From assembly GCA_904419955.1 (NCBI GenBank), contig CAJFTO010000006.1, positions 1 through 64,000 of the forward strand: a stretch of 64,000 bases of DNA, read 5' to 3'. The position numbers and the translations under genes are program-made. Of the stretch, positions 33,732 to 42,712 are shown piece after piece. Positions within the stretch are counted from its first letter, which is position 1, and every line of letters begins with the position of its first letter. The notes beneath the pieces are model-generated. The model was given only the letters and a program-made list of their open reading frames with translations. It had not been told where the DNA came from and made no database searches. This stretch comes from Candidatus Roslinia caecavium. GTDB taxonomy: Bacteria; Bacillota; Clostridia; Monoglobales; Monoglobaceae.

Positions 33732-34157
33732 TCACCAGAATATGCTGATATACTTTATGTTAGAAAGATCGACTACAGTCAGTTTTGAATGATTGGCGCC
33801 GGCCTGTTTTTCGGTAATGGATATGAAGTTATTGCCAACGTCCTTTAATATTCCGGATATATGAAACCGGTTTCCTCTTAAATTAGTCGTCCAAAAATCA
33901 ATATAGACTCTCTTCCCCAAGAACTTCCTTAAATATTGCTGCATGTTCGCAGCTTCACAGTTTCCGGATTCGGAGTGAGGCACTGAAAATAGCTGCTCCT
34001 GCCCGCGAAGCCGACCGCTAATCCCCGGCATATCGTATGTACAGCCCGGCGGTAATTCAATATCCTTGCATTCGTTTAGCAGATTTGTCCTTTGTAAGCT
34101 TTTTTGCCTATCTGCAGACGCCTTCCGCGGCGTATTATTCATTTCATTTTTGTTCAA
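33732..34157 (-). CDS. Uncharacterised protein, possible spore-coat (GerQ-like) domain
   Basis: The 141-residue protein has a polar, disordered N-terminal half followed by a compact C-terminal domain (about residues 74-141) that begins QQYLRKFLGKRVYIDF and ends DLSNIKYISIF. The alternation of strands and the motif of a short helix followed by 'GKRV' recall LSM-like folds and the GerQ spore-coat family, but similarity is faint. TTG start, with AAAGGAGG ten bases upstream. If it is a coat protein, it should carry a late sporulation promoter; none was recognised. Function should be treated as unknown. Confidence 0.55.
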   Translation of the reverse strand: MNKNEMNNTPRKASADRQKSLQRTNLLNECKDIELPPGCTYDMPGISGRLRGQEQLFSVPHSESGNCEAANMQQYLRKFLGKRVYIDFWTTNLRGNRFHISGILKDVGNNFISITEKQAGANHSKLTVVDLSNIKYISIFW

Positions 34158-34321
34158 TTTTCTTTATCCTCCTTTAAATTTTAGCTGTAATATATATCTA
34201 TTCGGGACAAGTAATAAAATTGACTTTTAAAATGCTTTTAAACAAAATTAATAAGAGAATATTAGATCCGCGCGATTTTACTTTTTAACGCCGAAATATT
34301 TGCTACCGATTTATTGCGAAC

Positions 34322-34362
34322 AAAAAAAGAAGCGTAGATCAAAATCGAGATCCGCTTCTTAT
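34322..34362 (-). terminator. Terminator of the flavodoxin-fold oxidoreductase gene
   Basis: On the minus strand AAGCGGATC pairs imperfectly with GATCTACGCTT, followed by a run of T (plus-strand A run at 34322-34328). Confidence 0.65.
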
Positions 34363-34400
34363 CAAGTATATATTGAAAATAAGACGTTTTCCGTTTAATA

Positions 34401-34973
34401 TTACAATGCGTTAATACTTCTGATCTTATCGATCTCGCGACCGACAATTTCATCCGGATCGTTGCCAATAATATCAAGATTTTCAGCCTTAAAGCATATA
34501 GTTTGATCGATTCCATAGAAGTTTTCGGCTAAACTTTTAATATATTCAAGTCCCCAATTTAAATTACCGATCGCTCCGCCGGCAGTGGCGACGTAAAAAA
34601 TTCTTTTTGCATTACAAAGTCCTACCGGTATACCCTCGGGCGTATATTTAAACGTTACGCCCGTTACTGTTATAGCTTCTAAGTATATCTTAACGATGGA
34701 CGGAAAGCTTAGATCCCAATATGGCGCCGCTATCACTATTTCGTCGGCGTTTGCAAACTGCTTTGCGTATTTGAAGATCGGCGATGAGAAGTCGCCTGAT
34801 CTTATGTATTCGTCTCTTTTTTGCAATGATTCCCAGTTAAGGGGCTGAATATTTTCATTTGATAAGTTAACTTCTTCTACCGTTCCGTTTAATTTATTCA
34901 GTAATTCTTTCGCTATACGGTATGTTCTGGAATCCGGGTGCACGCAGGCGTTGACAAACAGTATTTTTTTCAA
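34401..34973 (-). CDS. FMN-dependent NAD(P)H oxidoreductase, azoreductase-like
   Basis: The 190-residue protein has the flavodoxin-like fold of the NQO1/AzoR group: an N-terminal FVNACVHPDSRTYRIAKELL phosphate-binding region, the middle motif IVIAAPYWDLSFPSIVKIYLE (about residues 80-100) and the FMN-contacting loop VATAGGAIGN. Such enzymes reduce quinones, azo dyes or similar acceptors. Translation starts at TTG, with GAGGAG nine bases upstream. It lies alone on the minus strand with its own terminator. Confidence 0.85.
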   Translation of the reverse strand: MKKILFVNACVHPDSRTYRIAKELLNKLNGTVEEVNLSNENIQPLNWESLQKRDEYIRSGDFSSPIFKYAKQFANADEIVIAAPYWDLSFPSIVKIYLEAITVTGVTFKYTPEGIPVGLCNAKRIFYVATAGGAIGNLNWGLEYIKSLAENFYGIDQTICFKAENLDIIGNDPDEIVGREIDKIRSINAL

Positions 34974-35111
34974 TTTATTACACTCCTCACTATTTACGCC
35001 GCTATATATACGGCTGCATAAAATATATGTTATTAAATTTTATATAGTCCATGATATACTTAAAAATCAAATTAGTCAATTATATCAAGTCCAATTTTTA
35101 CGCCTCTGATA

Positions 35112-35142
35112 TAAAAAAGAGCTCTGTCGTTTAAACAGAGCT
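35112..35142 (-). terminator. Terminator of the DUF6514-like gene
   Basis: Minus strand AGCTCTGT/ACAGAGCT hairpin (35120-35142) with a T run (plus-strand A at 35112-35118). Confidence 0.7.
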
Positions 35143-35248
35143 AAGAAAATAGATAAGCGCCATATTATTAAAACACCAAACACATAATATGGATCAATAG
35201 TTTGATTGACATAAAAAATGAAATCATTAATTTTAAATTAAATTTACT

Positions 35249-35458
35249 TTAAGCGTTGACGCCGCCATATGTATAGCTGAAATCGTCGATAACATTATCT
35301 AAATGTATTGGATCGCATTCCTCGTCGTTTAATAAACGTATTAGCTCGTCGATAGCCGAATCGTCCATACTTAGGCGCTCCCGCATAATTATAACTTCAT
35401 TTTTCTCGTTTATCATACATATTCCAAACTCTTTACCCTTTTTAAGCTTATAATACAT
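35249..35458 (-). CDS. Small DUF6514-like protein
   Basis: The 69-residue protein opens with YYKLKKGKEFGICM, continues with a strand and a helix, and ends PIHLDNVIDDFSYTYGG. This pattern matches small Firmicute proteins grouped as DUF6514, of unknown function. The ATG has AGGAG nine bases upstream. Own promoter (35504-35531) and terminator make it a separate transcription unit. Confidence 0.65.
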   Translation of the reverse strand: MYYKLKKGKEFGICMINEKNEVIIMRERLSMDDSAIDELIRLLNDEECDPIHLDNVIDDFSYTYGGVNA

Positions 35459-35503
35459 TTTATCACGCTCCTAATTATGTATAATTATGTCAACCATGTA
35501 ATT

Positions 35504-35531
35504 ATTATACATAGATATTTAAAAAATTCAA
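35504..35531 (-). promoter_or_regulatory. Promoter of the DUF6514-like gene
   Basis: On the minus strand TTGAAT (35526-35531) and TATAAT (35504-35509), 16-base spacer. Confidence 0.5.
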
Positions 35532-35623
35532 TGGCAAAATTAAATAATATTTGAAAATAAAATATGGTAATAATTTACATAAAATGTAAAACCGAGTTAA
35601 ACCTAAAAACAAAAGCGCAAATA

Positions 35624-35653
35624 GTGACAGAAAAGCCGATAATTTTGTATAAT
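35624..35653 (+). promoter_or_regulatory. Probable promoter of the SLH protein gene
   Basis: GTGACA (35624-35629), 18-base spacer, TATAAT (35648-35653). The leader of about 150 nucleotides shows no strong hairpin. Confidence 0.45.
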
Positions 35654-35807
35654 GAAAAATTCAAAAATGTTTAAATTAAAAGTATCCGAGTATAAAAAAT
35701 GAAAAGGCAAATTTAATGACTGTAATTTTATGTGACTTATGATACAACGGCGAGAGAGGTCGGCGTGTCAAATTAAATTAGCGCAGCTAATAAAATCGGA
35801 GGGGAAA

Positions 35808-38750
35808 ATGAATAGAGGTATAAGATACTATTTATTATGCGGAGCGGTCGGCGTCGCGTTGACGGCTTCGACTTTTTCATTTAACGCTCTTGCGGATCCG
35901 GCGTTTAGCGACGTTGGAGGGCATTGGGCGGAAAACGAGATCAATAAATGGAGCGAAAAAGAAATAATAGAAGGAAACGAGGGCAGATTTGAGCCTGACG
36001 CAGAAATAACGCGCGCGGAGACGGCGACGATCATTAATAGGATAATGAATTATCAAACTGCCAGCGAGAACGTATTCTTAGATTTGACAGACGACTGGTA
36101 TAAAGAAGCGATATTAAAAGCCGCGGCGGATAATGTAATAATAGGTTTTGAAGGATACGCGCGTCCAAACGATTCTGTGACTCGCGAAGAAGCGTTTGTA
36201 ATGCTTGCGAGGGCGCTTAGGATAAATTCGTCGGACGGCGATACTGATTTTACCGACGACGCCGATATATCAGACTGGGCGAAGGGATATATATATTCAA
36301 TGTATCAGAAGGGTTATGTAAACGGATTTGAGGACGGTTCATTTAGACCGGGCGCTCATATGACCAAAGCGTACGCTGTAAAGCTTATCGATAATATAAT
36401 CAAAGGTTTTTATAATAAGCCGGGAACCTATTCGGATACGGCGGACGGACTTGTGGTAATCAATACGTCCGGAGTAACATTGAATAATATGCAGATCAAA
36501 GAACTGCTTCTCACGCAGGGCGTAGGCGACGGTAAAGTCACTCTTTCGGGAACGACGAGCGTCGAGGCTGCGCCGATAATACTGGCGGGGTCGGTTGATA
36601 ACGAAGGCTCCGGAAACGTAGGAGGAGAAAATTCGGACGATAACAACAACGATAATAATAACGGCGACAATAATAACAACGGAAGCGGCGGAGGCGGCTG
36701 GGGAGGCTCCGGCGGCGGAACAGCGGTAGTCGTCGCATCTAAAAACAGTATTATAGTAAACAGCGATTATGCCGGTAAAGAGGGTAACGTCGTAGTAAAC
36801 AGACGCAGATACACTTATGGAACCAACGCGTTTGGGACGATTCAAGAGGCGGTAAACAAAGTAGAAGAGCTTGGACAAAAATCAACGATCACGTTAACGG
36901 CGGATATGACGGTGGAAAACACGGTCGTGGTCAACGTTCCGGAGATAGTTTTAGACGGCGGTAATCATACCGTTACGGTGACGGCTTCTCAGGACTTTAA
37001 GAAAGACGGATTTCAATTTGTCGAAGGAGAGGACGTAGAAGTTAAAAATCTTACGATAAGCATGAGCGAAGCGGAAAACGGCTGGAAAGGTTCGTATGCG
37101 ATCCAGTTATACGAGACGGCAGCTAAGCTAAGCTCTATAGCCGTTTCCGGAGCGGACGCGGGCGTGTTGATAAACGGTTCGGACGTAAGCGTAAACGGCA
37201 GTTTGGATGTGAGCGGCAACGAATTCGGAGGTATAGAGCTTTCAAGAGGCGCTGATGCGACGAATAATCCTGCGATCAAAGGCGCGGCGAGCGATATAGT
37301 TAACACGACCGAAGAAGCCGGGAAACCCACGATTTGGGTCGATAGTTCGGACACGACGCCGGCTTCGATGGATATAACCGGTTTGTTTGAAAAAGAGCTT
37401 GTCGCGTCAAACGGAAAGCTGCAGAGACATTTCTATCTGAGCGAGGATAACCTTCCCGAAGACGAATCGGTAGCGGTTACGGATAATTATGAAGATATAA
37501 AGAACGCGGTCGCTAACGAAGATGTCCAATTGATCAAGTTATCCGGAAATATTGAGACGTCCGAAGCTTTAAATATAACCAGGGACGTATCGATCGACGG
37601 TCAGGGAAATACTCTCACAGTAGACGCTTCAAACAAAAACGCTATAGTTATAAACGCGGCCGATACGACCAGAAGCGACGGAGAGATAAGCATAAGCAAT
37701 ATAAATATTACTTTTAGCGGAGAAGCCCCGGTTGATTGGCGTGGCGCTTACGGCATAAATCTCTACAGAGCGGCAAACGTTAAGCTCAGGGATATAAGCG
37801 TTTCAAACGGAAACGCGGGCGTTCTTATAAACGGTTCGTCGGTTACGCTTGAGGGAATTGTGGATGTTTCTAACAATACTTTCGGCGGTATCGAGGTTTC
37901 TAAGGGCGTTGACGTAACGGAAGCGCCGTATATCAGCGGAGACGTTTCTAATTTAAAAAATGATTCGGAAGCCGTTTCCAAGCCGACGGTTTGGACGGAC
38001 GGAGCGGACGTCGGAGCGGACAGGGTAAACGTTACCGGTCTTACCGCAGTAGAAAACGCTAAAACCAATCAGAATCACTTCTTTATAAACCCTGAAAACG
38101 CTTCGGCTACCGCAAACGACGCAGATAGTTTAAAGGCCGCTTTGGCGAATAACAATATAAGAAACATTTTACTGGGCGAGGATATATCCCTCGGCGAAAC
38201 GCTTAATATCAACAGAAACGTAGTTATAGACGGACAAGGCCACGCCGTTACCGCGCCTTTATCGGTAAAGAAAATAATAATAATTAATACCGAAGGCGTC
38301 GACGGCTACCCTCAGGGATCGGAGCTTAGAAATATAAACGTAGCGTTCAGCGAAGCGGCGCCGCCGGATTGGCAAAGCGCGTACGCGGTACAGATATATA
38401 GATCAAACGACGTAACGCTGAATAACGTTACGGCTAAAAACGGCAACGCGGGGATCCTTGTCAACGGTTCGGTCGTAACTCTCAGCGGAAATATAGACGT
38501 ATCCGACAACAGCTTCGGAGGTATAGAGGTCTCTAAAGGCTCCGGAGTTGAGACGGAGCCGCGGCTTAACGCCGAAAACTGCGTAATCTCAAATACGAGC
38601 GAGGCGGAAGGCAAACCGACTATTTGGATAGATAACGCCGACTTTTCGACGGTCTTGGTAAATAATATGACCTCGCATCATTACACCGGAGAGGGTAAGA
38701 ACCAGATGCATTATTATTTAAACGACGTTAATGCGCCAGTAACTAAATAA
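35808..38750 (+). CDS. S-layer-homology protein with three tandem beta-helix units
   Basis: The 980-residue protein has a signal peptide (residues 1-29, ending NALA). Three SLH domains follow (about 33-76, 86-130, 138-185), which anchor proteins to pyruvylated or other secondary wall polymers. An Asn/Asp run and a Gly-rich linker (about 277-305) lead to three tandem units of about 210 residues each (DNA about 36810-37470, 37471-38100, 38101-38740). Each has an AWRG/DWRGAY-type motif, an NAGVLINGS motif and an FGGIEVSKG motif, typical of right-handed beta-helices. No catalytic signature is evident. The ATG at 35808 has GGAGGGG four bases upstream; an earlier in-frame ATG at 35739 lacks an SD. 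It is a surface protein and a possible partner of the dockerin-bearing beta-helix protein. Confidence 0.88.
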   Translation: MNRGIRYYLLCGAVGVALTASTFSFNALADPAFSDVGGHWAENEINKWSEKEIIEGNEGRFEPDAEITRAETATIINRIMNYQTASENVFLDLTDDWYKEAILKAAADNVIIGFEGYARPNDSVTREEAFVMLARALRINSSDGDTDFTDDADISDWAKGYIYSMYQKGYVNGFEDGSFRPGAHMTKAYAVKLIDNIIKGFYNKPGTYSDTADGLVVINTSGVTLNNMQIKELLLTQGVGDGKVTLSGTTSVEAAPIILAGSVDNEGSGNVGGENSDDNNNDNNNGDNNNNGSGGGGWGGSGGGTAVVVASKNSIIVNSDYAGKEGNVVVNRRRYTYGTNAFGTIQEAVNKVEELGQKSTITLTADMTVENTVVVNVPEIVLDGGNHTVTVTASQDFKKDGFQFVEGEDVEVKNLTISMSEAENGWKGSYAIQLYETAAKLSSIAVSGADAGVLINGSDVSVNGSLDVSGNEFGGIELSRGADATNNPAIKGAASDIVNTTEEAGKPTIWVDSSDTTPASMDITGLFEKELVASNGKLQRHFYLSEDNLPEDESVAVTDNYEDIKNAVANEDVQLIKLSGNIETSEALNITRDVSIDGQGNTLTVDASNKNAIVINAADTTRSDGEISISNINITFSGEAPVDWRGAYGINLYRAANVKLRDISVSNGNAGVLINGSSVTLEGIVDVSNNTFGGIEVSKGVDVTEAPYISGDVSNLKNDSEAVSKPTVWTDGADVGADRVNVTGLTAVENAKTNQNHFFINPENASATANDADSLKAALANNNIRNILLGEDISLGETLNINRNVVIDGQGHAVTAPLSVKKIIIINTEGVDGYPQGSELRNINVAFSEAAPPDWQSAYAVQIYRSNDVTLNNVTAKNGNAGILVNGSVVTLSGNIDVSDNSFGGIEVSKGSGVETEPRLNAENCVISNTSEAEGKPTIWIDNADFSTVLVNNMTSHHYTGEGKNQMHYYLNDVNAPVTK

Positions 38751-38772
38751 TATTTGATTTTCAAATAAAACG

Positions 38773-38810
38773 GCGTCCATGTTTGGATTGAGCATGGACG
38801 CTTTGAATTT
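38773..38810. terminator. Terminator shared by converging genes
   Basis: GCGTCCATG (38773-38781) pairs perfectly with CATGGACGC (38793-38801); T-containing tails exist on both strands. Confidence 0.65.
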
Positions 38811-38828
38811 ATGTATAATTTGTCAGAA

Positions 38829-39410
38829 TTATAGACTCGTTATTATATCGACGCATTTATCGTAGCCCAGTTCAGAGCTGTTTAGGGTCATTGTATAGTT
38901 CTGCATCCTTCCCCATTCTCTGTCTGTGTAATAATTGTAATTGATCCTGCGTTTTTTGTCGGTGTCTTTTATGAGTCTTTTTGCTTCTTCGTTTGAGATA
39001 TTATGAAGCTTTGAGATCCTCTCGATTTTTTTATCCATATCGCCGTGTACGAATATATTCACGCAATCGGTTCTGTTTTTAAGAATATAATCGGCGCAGC
39101 GGCCGACGATCACGCAAGAACCCTTTTTAGCTATATCCAAAATGATCTTGCTTTGTACCGAATTTAGATAATCGTTAACGGAGAATCCGGTGTTGTCTCT
39201 TCCGACAAAAGCGTAAGCGAAAATGTTTTTTGAAGGCGCGCTTTCGCCGACTCTTTCAATAAACTCCTCGGATAGACCGCTCTCTTCGGCGATCTTTTGG
39301 ATTATAGTCTTATCGTAATAATCATAACCCAGTCTTTTAGCGGTTAATTCTCCAATATGTCTGCCGCCGCTGCCAAATTCGCGGCTGATAGTGATGATAT
39401 TTACGCTCAT
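38829..39410 (-). CDS. Cytidylate-kinase-like protein
   Basis: The 193-residue protein belongs to the cytidylate-kinase-like group, with a P-loop-type SREFGSGGRHIGE motif near the N-terminus, VIVGRCADYIL near residue 99, and a lid-like DTDKKRR stretch. It is shorter and more divergent than true Cmk, so its substrate is uncertain. It follows the MATE gene in the same operon (27-base gap, SD AAAGGAGAGG). Such kinases are often seen next to MATE or other membrane genes in Clostridia, though their link is unexplained. Confidence 0.8.
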   Translation of the reverse strand: MSVNIITISREFGSGGRHIGELTAKRLGYDYYDKTIIQKIAEESGLSEEFIERVGESAPSKNIFAYAFVGRDNTGFSVNDYLNSVQSKIILDIAKKGSCVIVGRCADYILKNRTDCVNIFVHGDMDKKIERISKLHNISNEEAKRLIKDTDKKRRINYNYYTDREWGRMQNYTMTLNSSELGYDKCVDIITSL

Positions 39411-39437
39411 TTTTCCTCTCCTTTAAATATATTTTTA

Positions 39438-40829
39438 TTACTTTAGTTGCGGCTGTTTGGCTACTACAGTATTGAATTTTTTCCTCATGATCAAACATGC
39501 GATAATCGCGGTTACAAATTCAGCTATTGGGAACGTAAGCCAGATAAGCCGATACGATTCCGGCGAGCGGATAGCCAACGACGATAACGCCCACGCGACA
39601 GGAAGTACAAAAACTAACTGCCTGAGAAGGGAGACGATCAGCGATTCAAAGCCGCCGTCCAGCGCTTGGAATATTCCCTGAAAAGCTATATTGAGTCCCG
39701 CGAAGATAAAGCTTATCGATATAATTCTTATCGCGCTTATACAGTATTCAAGCGTAACGTCCGTCAGTCCGAACAATCTTGATAAAGGTTCCGCAAATAT
39801 TTCCAATACTACGAGACCGATAATCATAATTATCAGCGTATAGATAATTCCGTATTTTACGCCTTCCTTTATGCGCTTCTGGTTTCTCATTCCGTGATTG
39901 AAAGAGATTATAGGCGTAATAGCGTCCCTCAATCCAAAAGCGGCGAATAGGATGAACTGCTGTATCTTATAATAAAGTCCGTACGCGGTAACGAGATTTT
40001 CGCCGACTCTTACAAGGATCACGTTAAGTCCGTACGTCATGAAAGACATGAGCGCTTGCGCTACAATAGCGGGGAATCCGATTGAATATGTCGCCTTTAT
40101 TATTTTAAACGACGGCTTTAAATATTTCAAGCCGTTTTTTACGCTTTTATTAAATTTGAGGTGAAAAATTAGGGCTAACAAAAACGAAGCGATTTGACCA
40201 ATTACCGTAGCGTATGCCGCTCCGCTCACGCCCATCTCCGGGCAGCCGAAATATCCGTAGATCATGATCGGGTCCAAAACAATGTTTACTACCGCGCCAG
40301 TGATTTGCGCGATCGTGGAGTATAGCGAGAGCCCGGTCGCTTGCAGCAGTTTTTCGAATATTGAGAAGAATACTATACCAAAAGATACGATACAGCATAT
40401 CCTCAAATAACATACCGCCATTTCAAATATTTGTTCGTTTGTAGTTTGAGTTCTGATATAGGCTTCGGCTCCGAAGCAACCGAACAGCAAATATACAATA
40501 TAGATTATAATACCTAAAAAGATAGCGTTGCCGGAGGTCTTCGCCGCTTTTTGAGCGTCGCCCTGCCCGAGGCTTTTAGATAATAGAGCGTTTGCGCCGA
40601 CCCCGGTCCCTATGCTTATGGCCACCATCAGCATCTGTATCGGGAAAGCGAGCGTAAGAGCGTTTAGCGCCGCCTCGCCGCCTTCTGCCATGTTAGAGAC
40701 GAAGGCGCTGTCGACTATGTTATAGAGAGCCTGTAAGATCATTGAGATTATCATAGGTATCCCGGTCGTGAGTATTAGTTTTCCGACGGGCGCTGTCCCC
40801 ATTTTATCGATTGATTTTTGTTTTTCCAT
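39438..40829 (-). CDS. MATE-family efflux transporter
   Basis: The 463-residue protein has the MATE two-half plan, with [20 protein letters not shown] in the first helix and the second-half equivalent near residue 255. The ATG has AGGAGG five bases upstream. It is the first gene of a two-gene minus-strand operon with the cytidylate-kinase-like protein. Expression may be controlled by a terminator in its leader (40894-40930). Substrate unknown. Confidence 0.93.
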   Translation of the reverse strand: MEKQKSIDKMGTAPVGKLILTTGIPMIISMILQALYNIVDSAFVSNMAEGGEAALNALTLAFPIQMLMVAISIGTGVGANALLSKSLGQGDAQKAAKTSGNAIFLGIIIYIVYLLFGCFGAEAYIRTQTTNEQIFEMAVCYLRICCIVSFGIVFFSIFEKLLQATGLSLYSTIAQITGAVVNIVLDPIMIYGYFGCPEMGVSGAAYATVIGQIASFLLALIFHLKFNKSVKNGLKYLKPSFKIIKATYSIGFPAIVAQALMSFMTYGLNVILVRVGENLVTAYGLYYKIQQFILFAAFGLRDAITPIISFNHGMRNQKRIKEGVKYGIIYTLIIMIIGLVVLEIFAEPLSRLFGLTDVTLEYCISAIRIISISFIFAGLNIAFQGIFQALDGGFESLIVSLLRQLVFVLPVAWALSSLAIRSPESYRLIWLTFPIAEFVTAIIACLIMRKKFNTVVAKQPQLK

Positions 40830-40893
40830 AATGTCCTCCTAAACTAAACCGTTTTTTGGAGACTTTTAAAGGAAAGCTGCCATAACCTAATTG

Positions 40894-40930
40894 AAAAAAG
40901 CGCAAATCCAACAATCCGGATTTACGCTTT
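40894..40930 (-). terminator. Terminator-like hairpin in the leader of the MATE operon
   Basis: On the minus strand AAAGCGTAAATCC pairs with GGATTTGCGCTTT with a single mismatch, followed by TTTTTT. It lies between the promoter (40973-41002) and the gene start at 40829, about 40 nucleotides after the predicted transcript start. It would stop most transcripts before the coding region. Confidence 0.65.
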
Positions 40931-40972
40931 CACAACTCGATTGATAAAAATATTAAATTTTCTGTTTGATTA

Positions 40973-41002
40973 ATTATATCATATTGCGTTTTGGATTTGC
41001 AA
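40973..41002 (-). promoter_or_regulatory. Promoter of the MATE-kinase operon
   Basis: On the minus strand TTGCAA (40997-41002), 18-base spacer, TATAAT (40973-40978). From here to 41161 the sequence is AT-rich with nothing else recognisable. Confidence 0.6.
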
Positions 41003-41161
41003 GCGTTTTTTGAGAATATTATAGTTTATGCGCATTTTTTGGTTATAACTTAAAAATTTATATAATTGTGCGATACGTAATTTTTGAATAATTTTTATAA
41101 GTCGGGGCGATCAAATATTGGACGCGCATGGCGTTTATTTTCAAATAATTGATGTTAAGCC

Positions 41162-41190
41162 TTGCTATTTTATACATTTTAAGATATAAT
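41162..41190 (+). promoter_or_regulatory. Promoter of the hisD-like gene
   Basis: TTGCTA (41162-41167), 17-base spacer, TATAAT (41185-41190). The leader of about 85 nucleotides shows no T-box or attenuator. Confidence 0.6.
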
Positions 41191-41279
41191 AAGTTAGTTA
41201 TATTTTAATGTTATATATTAAAACCTATTTAAGGGGAGCATTTTATATTCCACATTTATAATAAGGAGTGTTGAACGCA

Positions 41280-42578
41280 ATGAACATTTATAAATTATCT
41301 GAGATGACGCCGGAGCAAAAGGATTTTGTTATGAAAAGGGCGGAATTGGATATCTCGGAGCAAATGAAGCTCGCTAAAGAGGTGTCGGACGATATACGCG
41401 ATCGCGGAGACGAGGCGGTATTGGAATACACGGCTAAATTCGACCATGTAGAGCTTACGCCTGATTCTATGAAAGTAAAGCCCGAGGAGATCGAGGCGGG
41501 ATACAATAATTTGGATACAGAGACTCGCGAGGCTCTTGAATACGCCGTTAAGAATATAAGAGATTTTCACTCTAAGCAGATGCCGGAGGAAATGTGGTTT
41601 ACCGAGGTGGACAAGGGTCTGATGGTCGGAGAGAAGACCACGCCTATCGTCGACGTATGCCTGTACGTGCCGCGCGGCAAGGGAAGTTTCCCGTCGGTGC
41701 TCTGTATGCTCGCAACTCCCGCGGTAGTCGCTGGAGTTGAGAAAATAGTCGTAGTTACTCCGCCTAACGAGAAGGGCGGCGTGGACGACGCTATACTTGC
41801 CGCGGCAAAAATAATAGGCGTCAGCGAGATCTATAAAGTCGGCGGTATCCAGGCGGTCGCGGCGGTCGCTTACGGAACCGAGACTATTCCCAAGTGCCAT
41901 AAGATAATCGGCCCCGGAAACTCGTATGCGACCGCGGCAAAGCGCGTGCTTGCAAATCACATAGACGGCGGACTGCCCGCGGGACCGAGCGAGTGCATAA
42001 TACTTGCGGACGAGAACGCAGATCCCGAGAAAGTGGCGCTCGACTGGATGATCGAGGCGGAGCACGGACCGGATTCCGCGGCCTTGCTGGTAACTCACGA
42101 CGCGGAACTTGTTGAAAAGGCGAGAAAGATCGTCGAGGTTCAGCTTACAAAAATTTCCGATAAGCGCAGAGAATTTATCACGATAAATTATAATACATAC
42201 GGCGGCGCCGTAATAACGGACAGCTTGGAGCAGAGCATAGAATTTGTAAACGATTACGCTCCTGAACATATGGAAGTCATGACGAAGGATCCGTTCGTTG
42301 TACTGCCTAAAATAAAGAACGCCGGAGAAATACTCCTCGGCGATTATACGCCGGTAACGCTTTGTAATTTTGTCTTGGGCCCCAACGCTATACTGCCGAC
42401 CGGACAGTTTGCGAAGACGTATTCCAGCGTATCGGTAAACGATTTCTTAAAGCGTTCTTCCGTAGGTTTCGCAAGTAAAGACGGCTTTAAGATGGTAAGG
42501 GATTACGCTTATAAAATCGCTCAGGTCGAGGGATTTGAAACTCACGGCTTAGCGGTAAAAGAAAGAAAAGTAGATTAA
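41280..42578 (+). CDS. Histidinol dehydrogenase homologue with altered active site
   Basis: The 432-residue protein has the full HisD fold, including KIIGPGNSYATAAKR, PAGPSE and APEHME with the catalytic Glu-His pair. HisD oxidises histidinol to histidine in two NAD+ steps. However, three positions that bind zinc or substrate in the E. coli enzyme differ: the Gln of QAEH is Glu (IEAEHGP), the Asp seven residues before NH is Asn (TLCNF), and the His of NHxLPT is Ala (PNAILPT). His in AEH and the last ligand (ETHG) remain. It may be a divergent HisD or an enzyme acting on another alcohol, as known for HisD-family sulfopropanediol dehydrogenases. Start at ATG 41280, eleven bases after AAGGAG. 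Own promoter and terminator. Confidence 0.75.
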   Translation: MNIYKLSEMTPEQKDFVMKRAELDISEQMKLAKEVSDDIRDRGDEAVLEYTAKFDHVELTPDSMKVKPEEIEAGYNNLDTETREALEYAVKNIRDFHSKQMPEEMWFTEVDKGLMVGEKTTPIVDVCLYVPRGKGSFPSVLCMLATPAVVAGVEKIVVVTPPNEKGGVDDAILAAAKIIGVSEIYKVGGIQAVAAVAYGTETIPKCHKIIGPGNSYATAAKRVLANHIDGGLPAGPSECIILADENADPEKVALDWMIEAEHGPDSAALLVTHDAELVEKARKIVEVQLTKISDKRREFITINYNTYGGAVITDSLEQSIEFVNDYAPEHMEVMTKDPFVVLPKIKNAGEILLGDYTPVTLCNFVLGPNAILPTGQFAKTYSSVSVNDFLKRSSVGFASKDGFKMVRDYAYKIAQVEGFETHGLAVKERKVD

Positions 42579-42593
42579 TATATAACCTTAAGC

Positions 42594-42640
42594 CGCCCGC
42601 CGGATAGTTTTATTTAGAGGCGGGCGTTTTGGTTTTTATA
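42594..42640 (+). terminator. Terminator after the hisD-like gene
   Basis: CGCCCGCC (42594-42601) pairs perfectly with GGCGGGCG (42619-42626), followed by TTTTGGTTTTT. Confidence 0.8.
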
Positions 42641-42712
42641 TACTAAGCTTTTGAGCGACTATATAAACTAACGTCTTTAATAATGACGAATACATTGGGA
42701 GGAGACGCGGAT

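Noticed and set aside
34262-34516. 84-codon minus-strand frame overlapping the oxidoreductase end
   Set aside because: Out of frame with the clear flavodoxin-fold gene, spans its terminator and has no SD.
36637-36730. Asn-codon run as a nucleotide repeat or CRISPR-like array
   Set aside because: It is in frame inside the SLH protein and codes for an Asn/Asp and Gly linker; no spacer-repeat pattern exists anywhere in the window.
41191-41279. T-box or histidine attenuator before the hisD-like gene
   Set aside because: No T-box sequence (TGGNACCGCG type), His-codon run or terminator is present in the leader.
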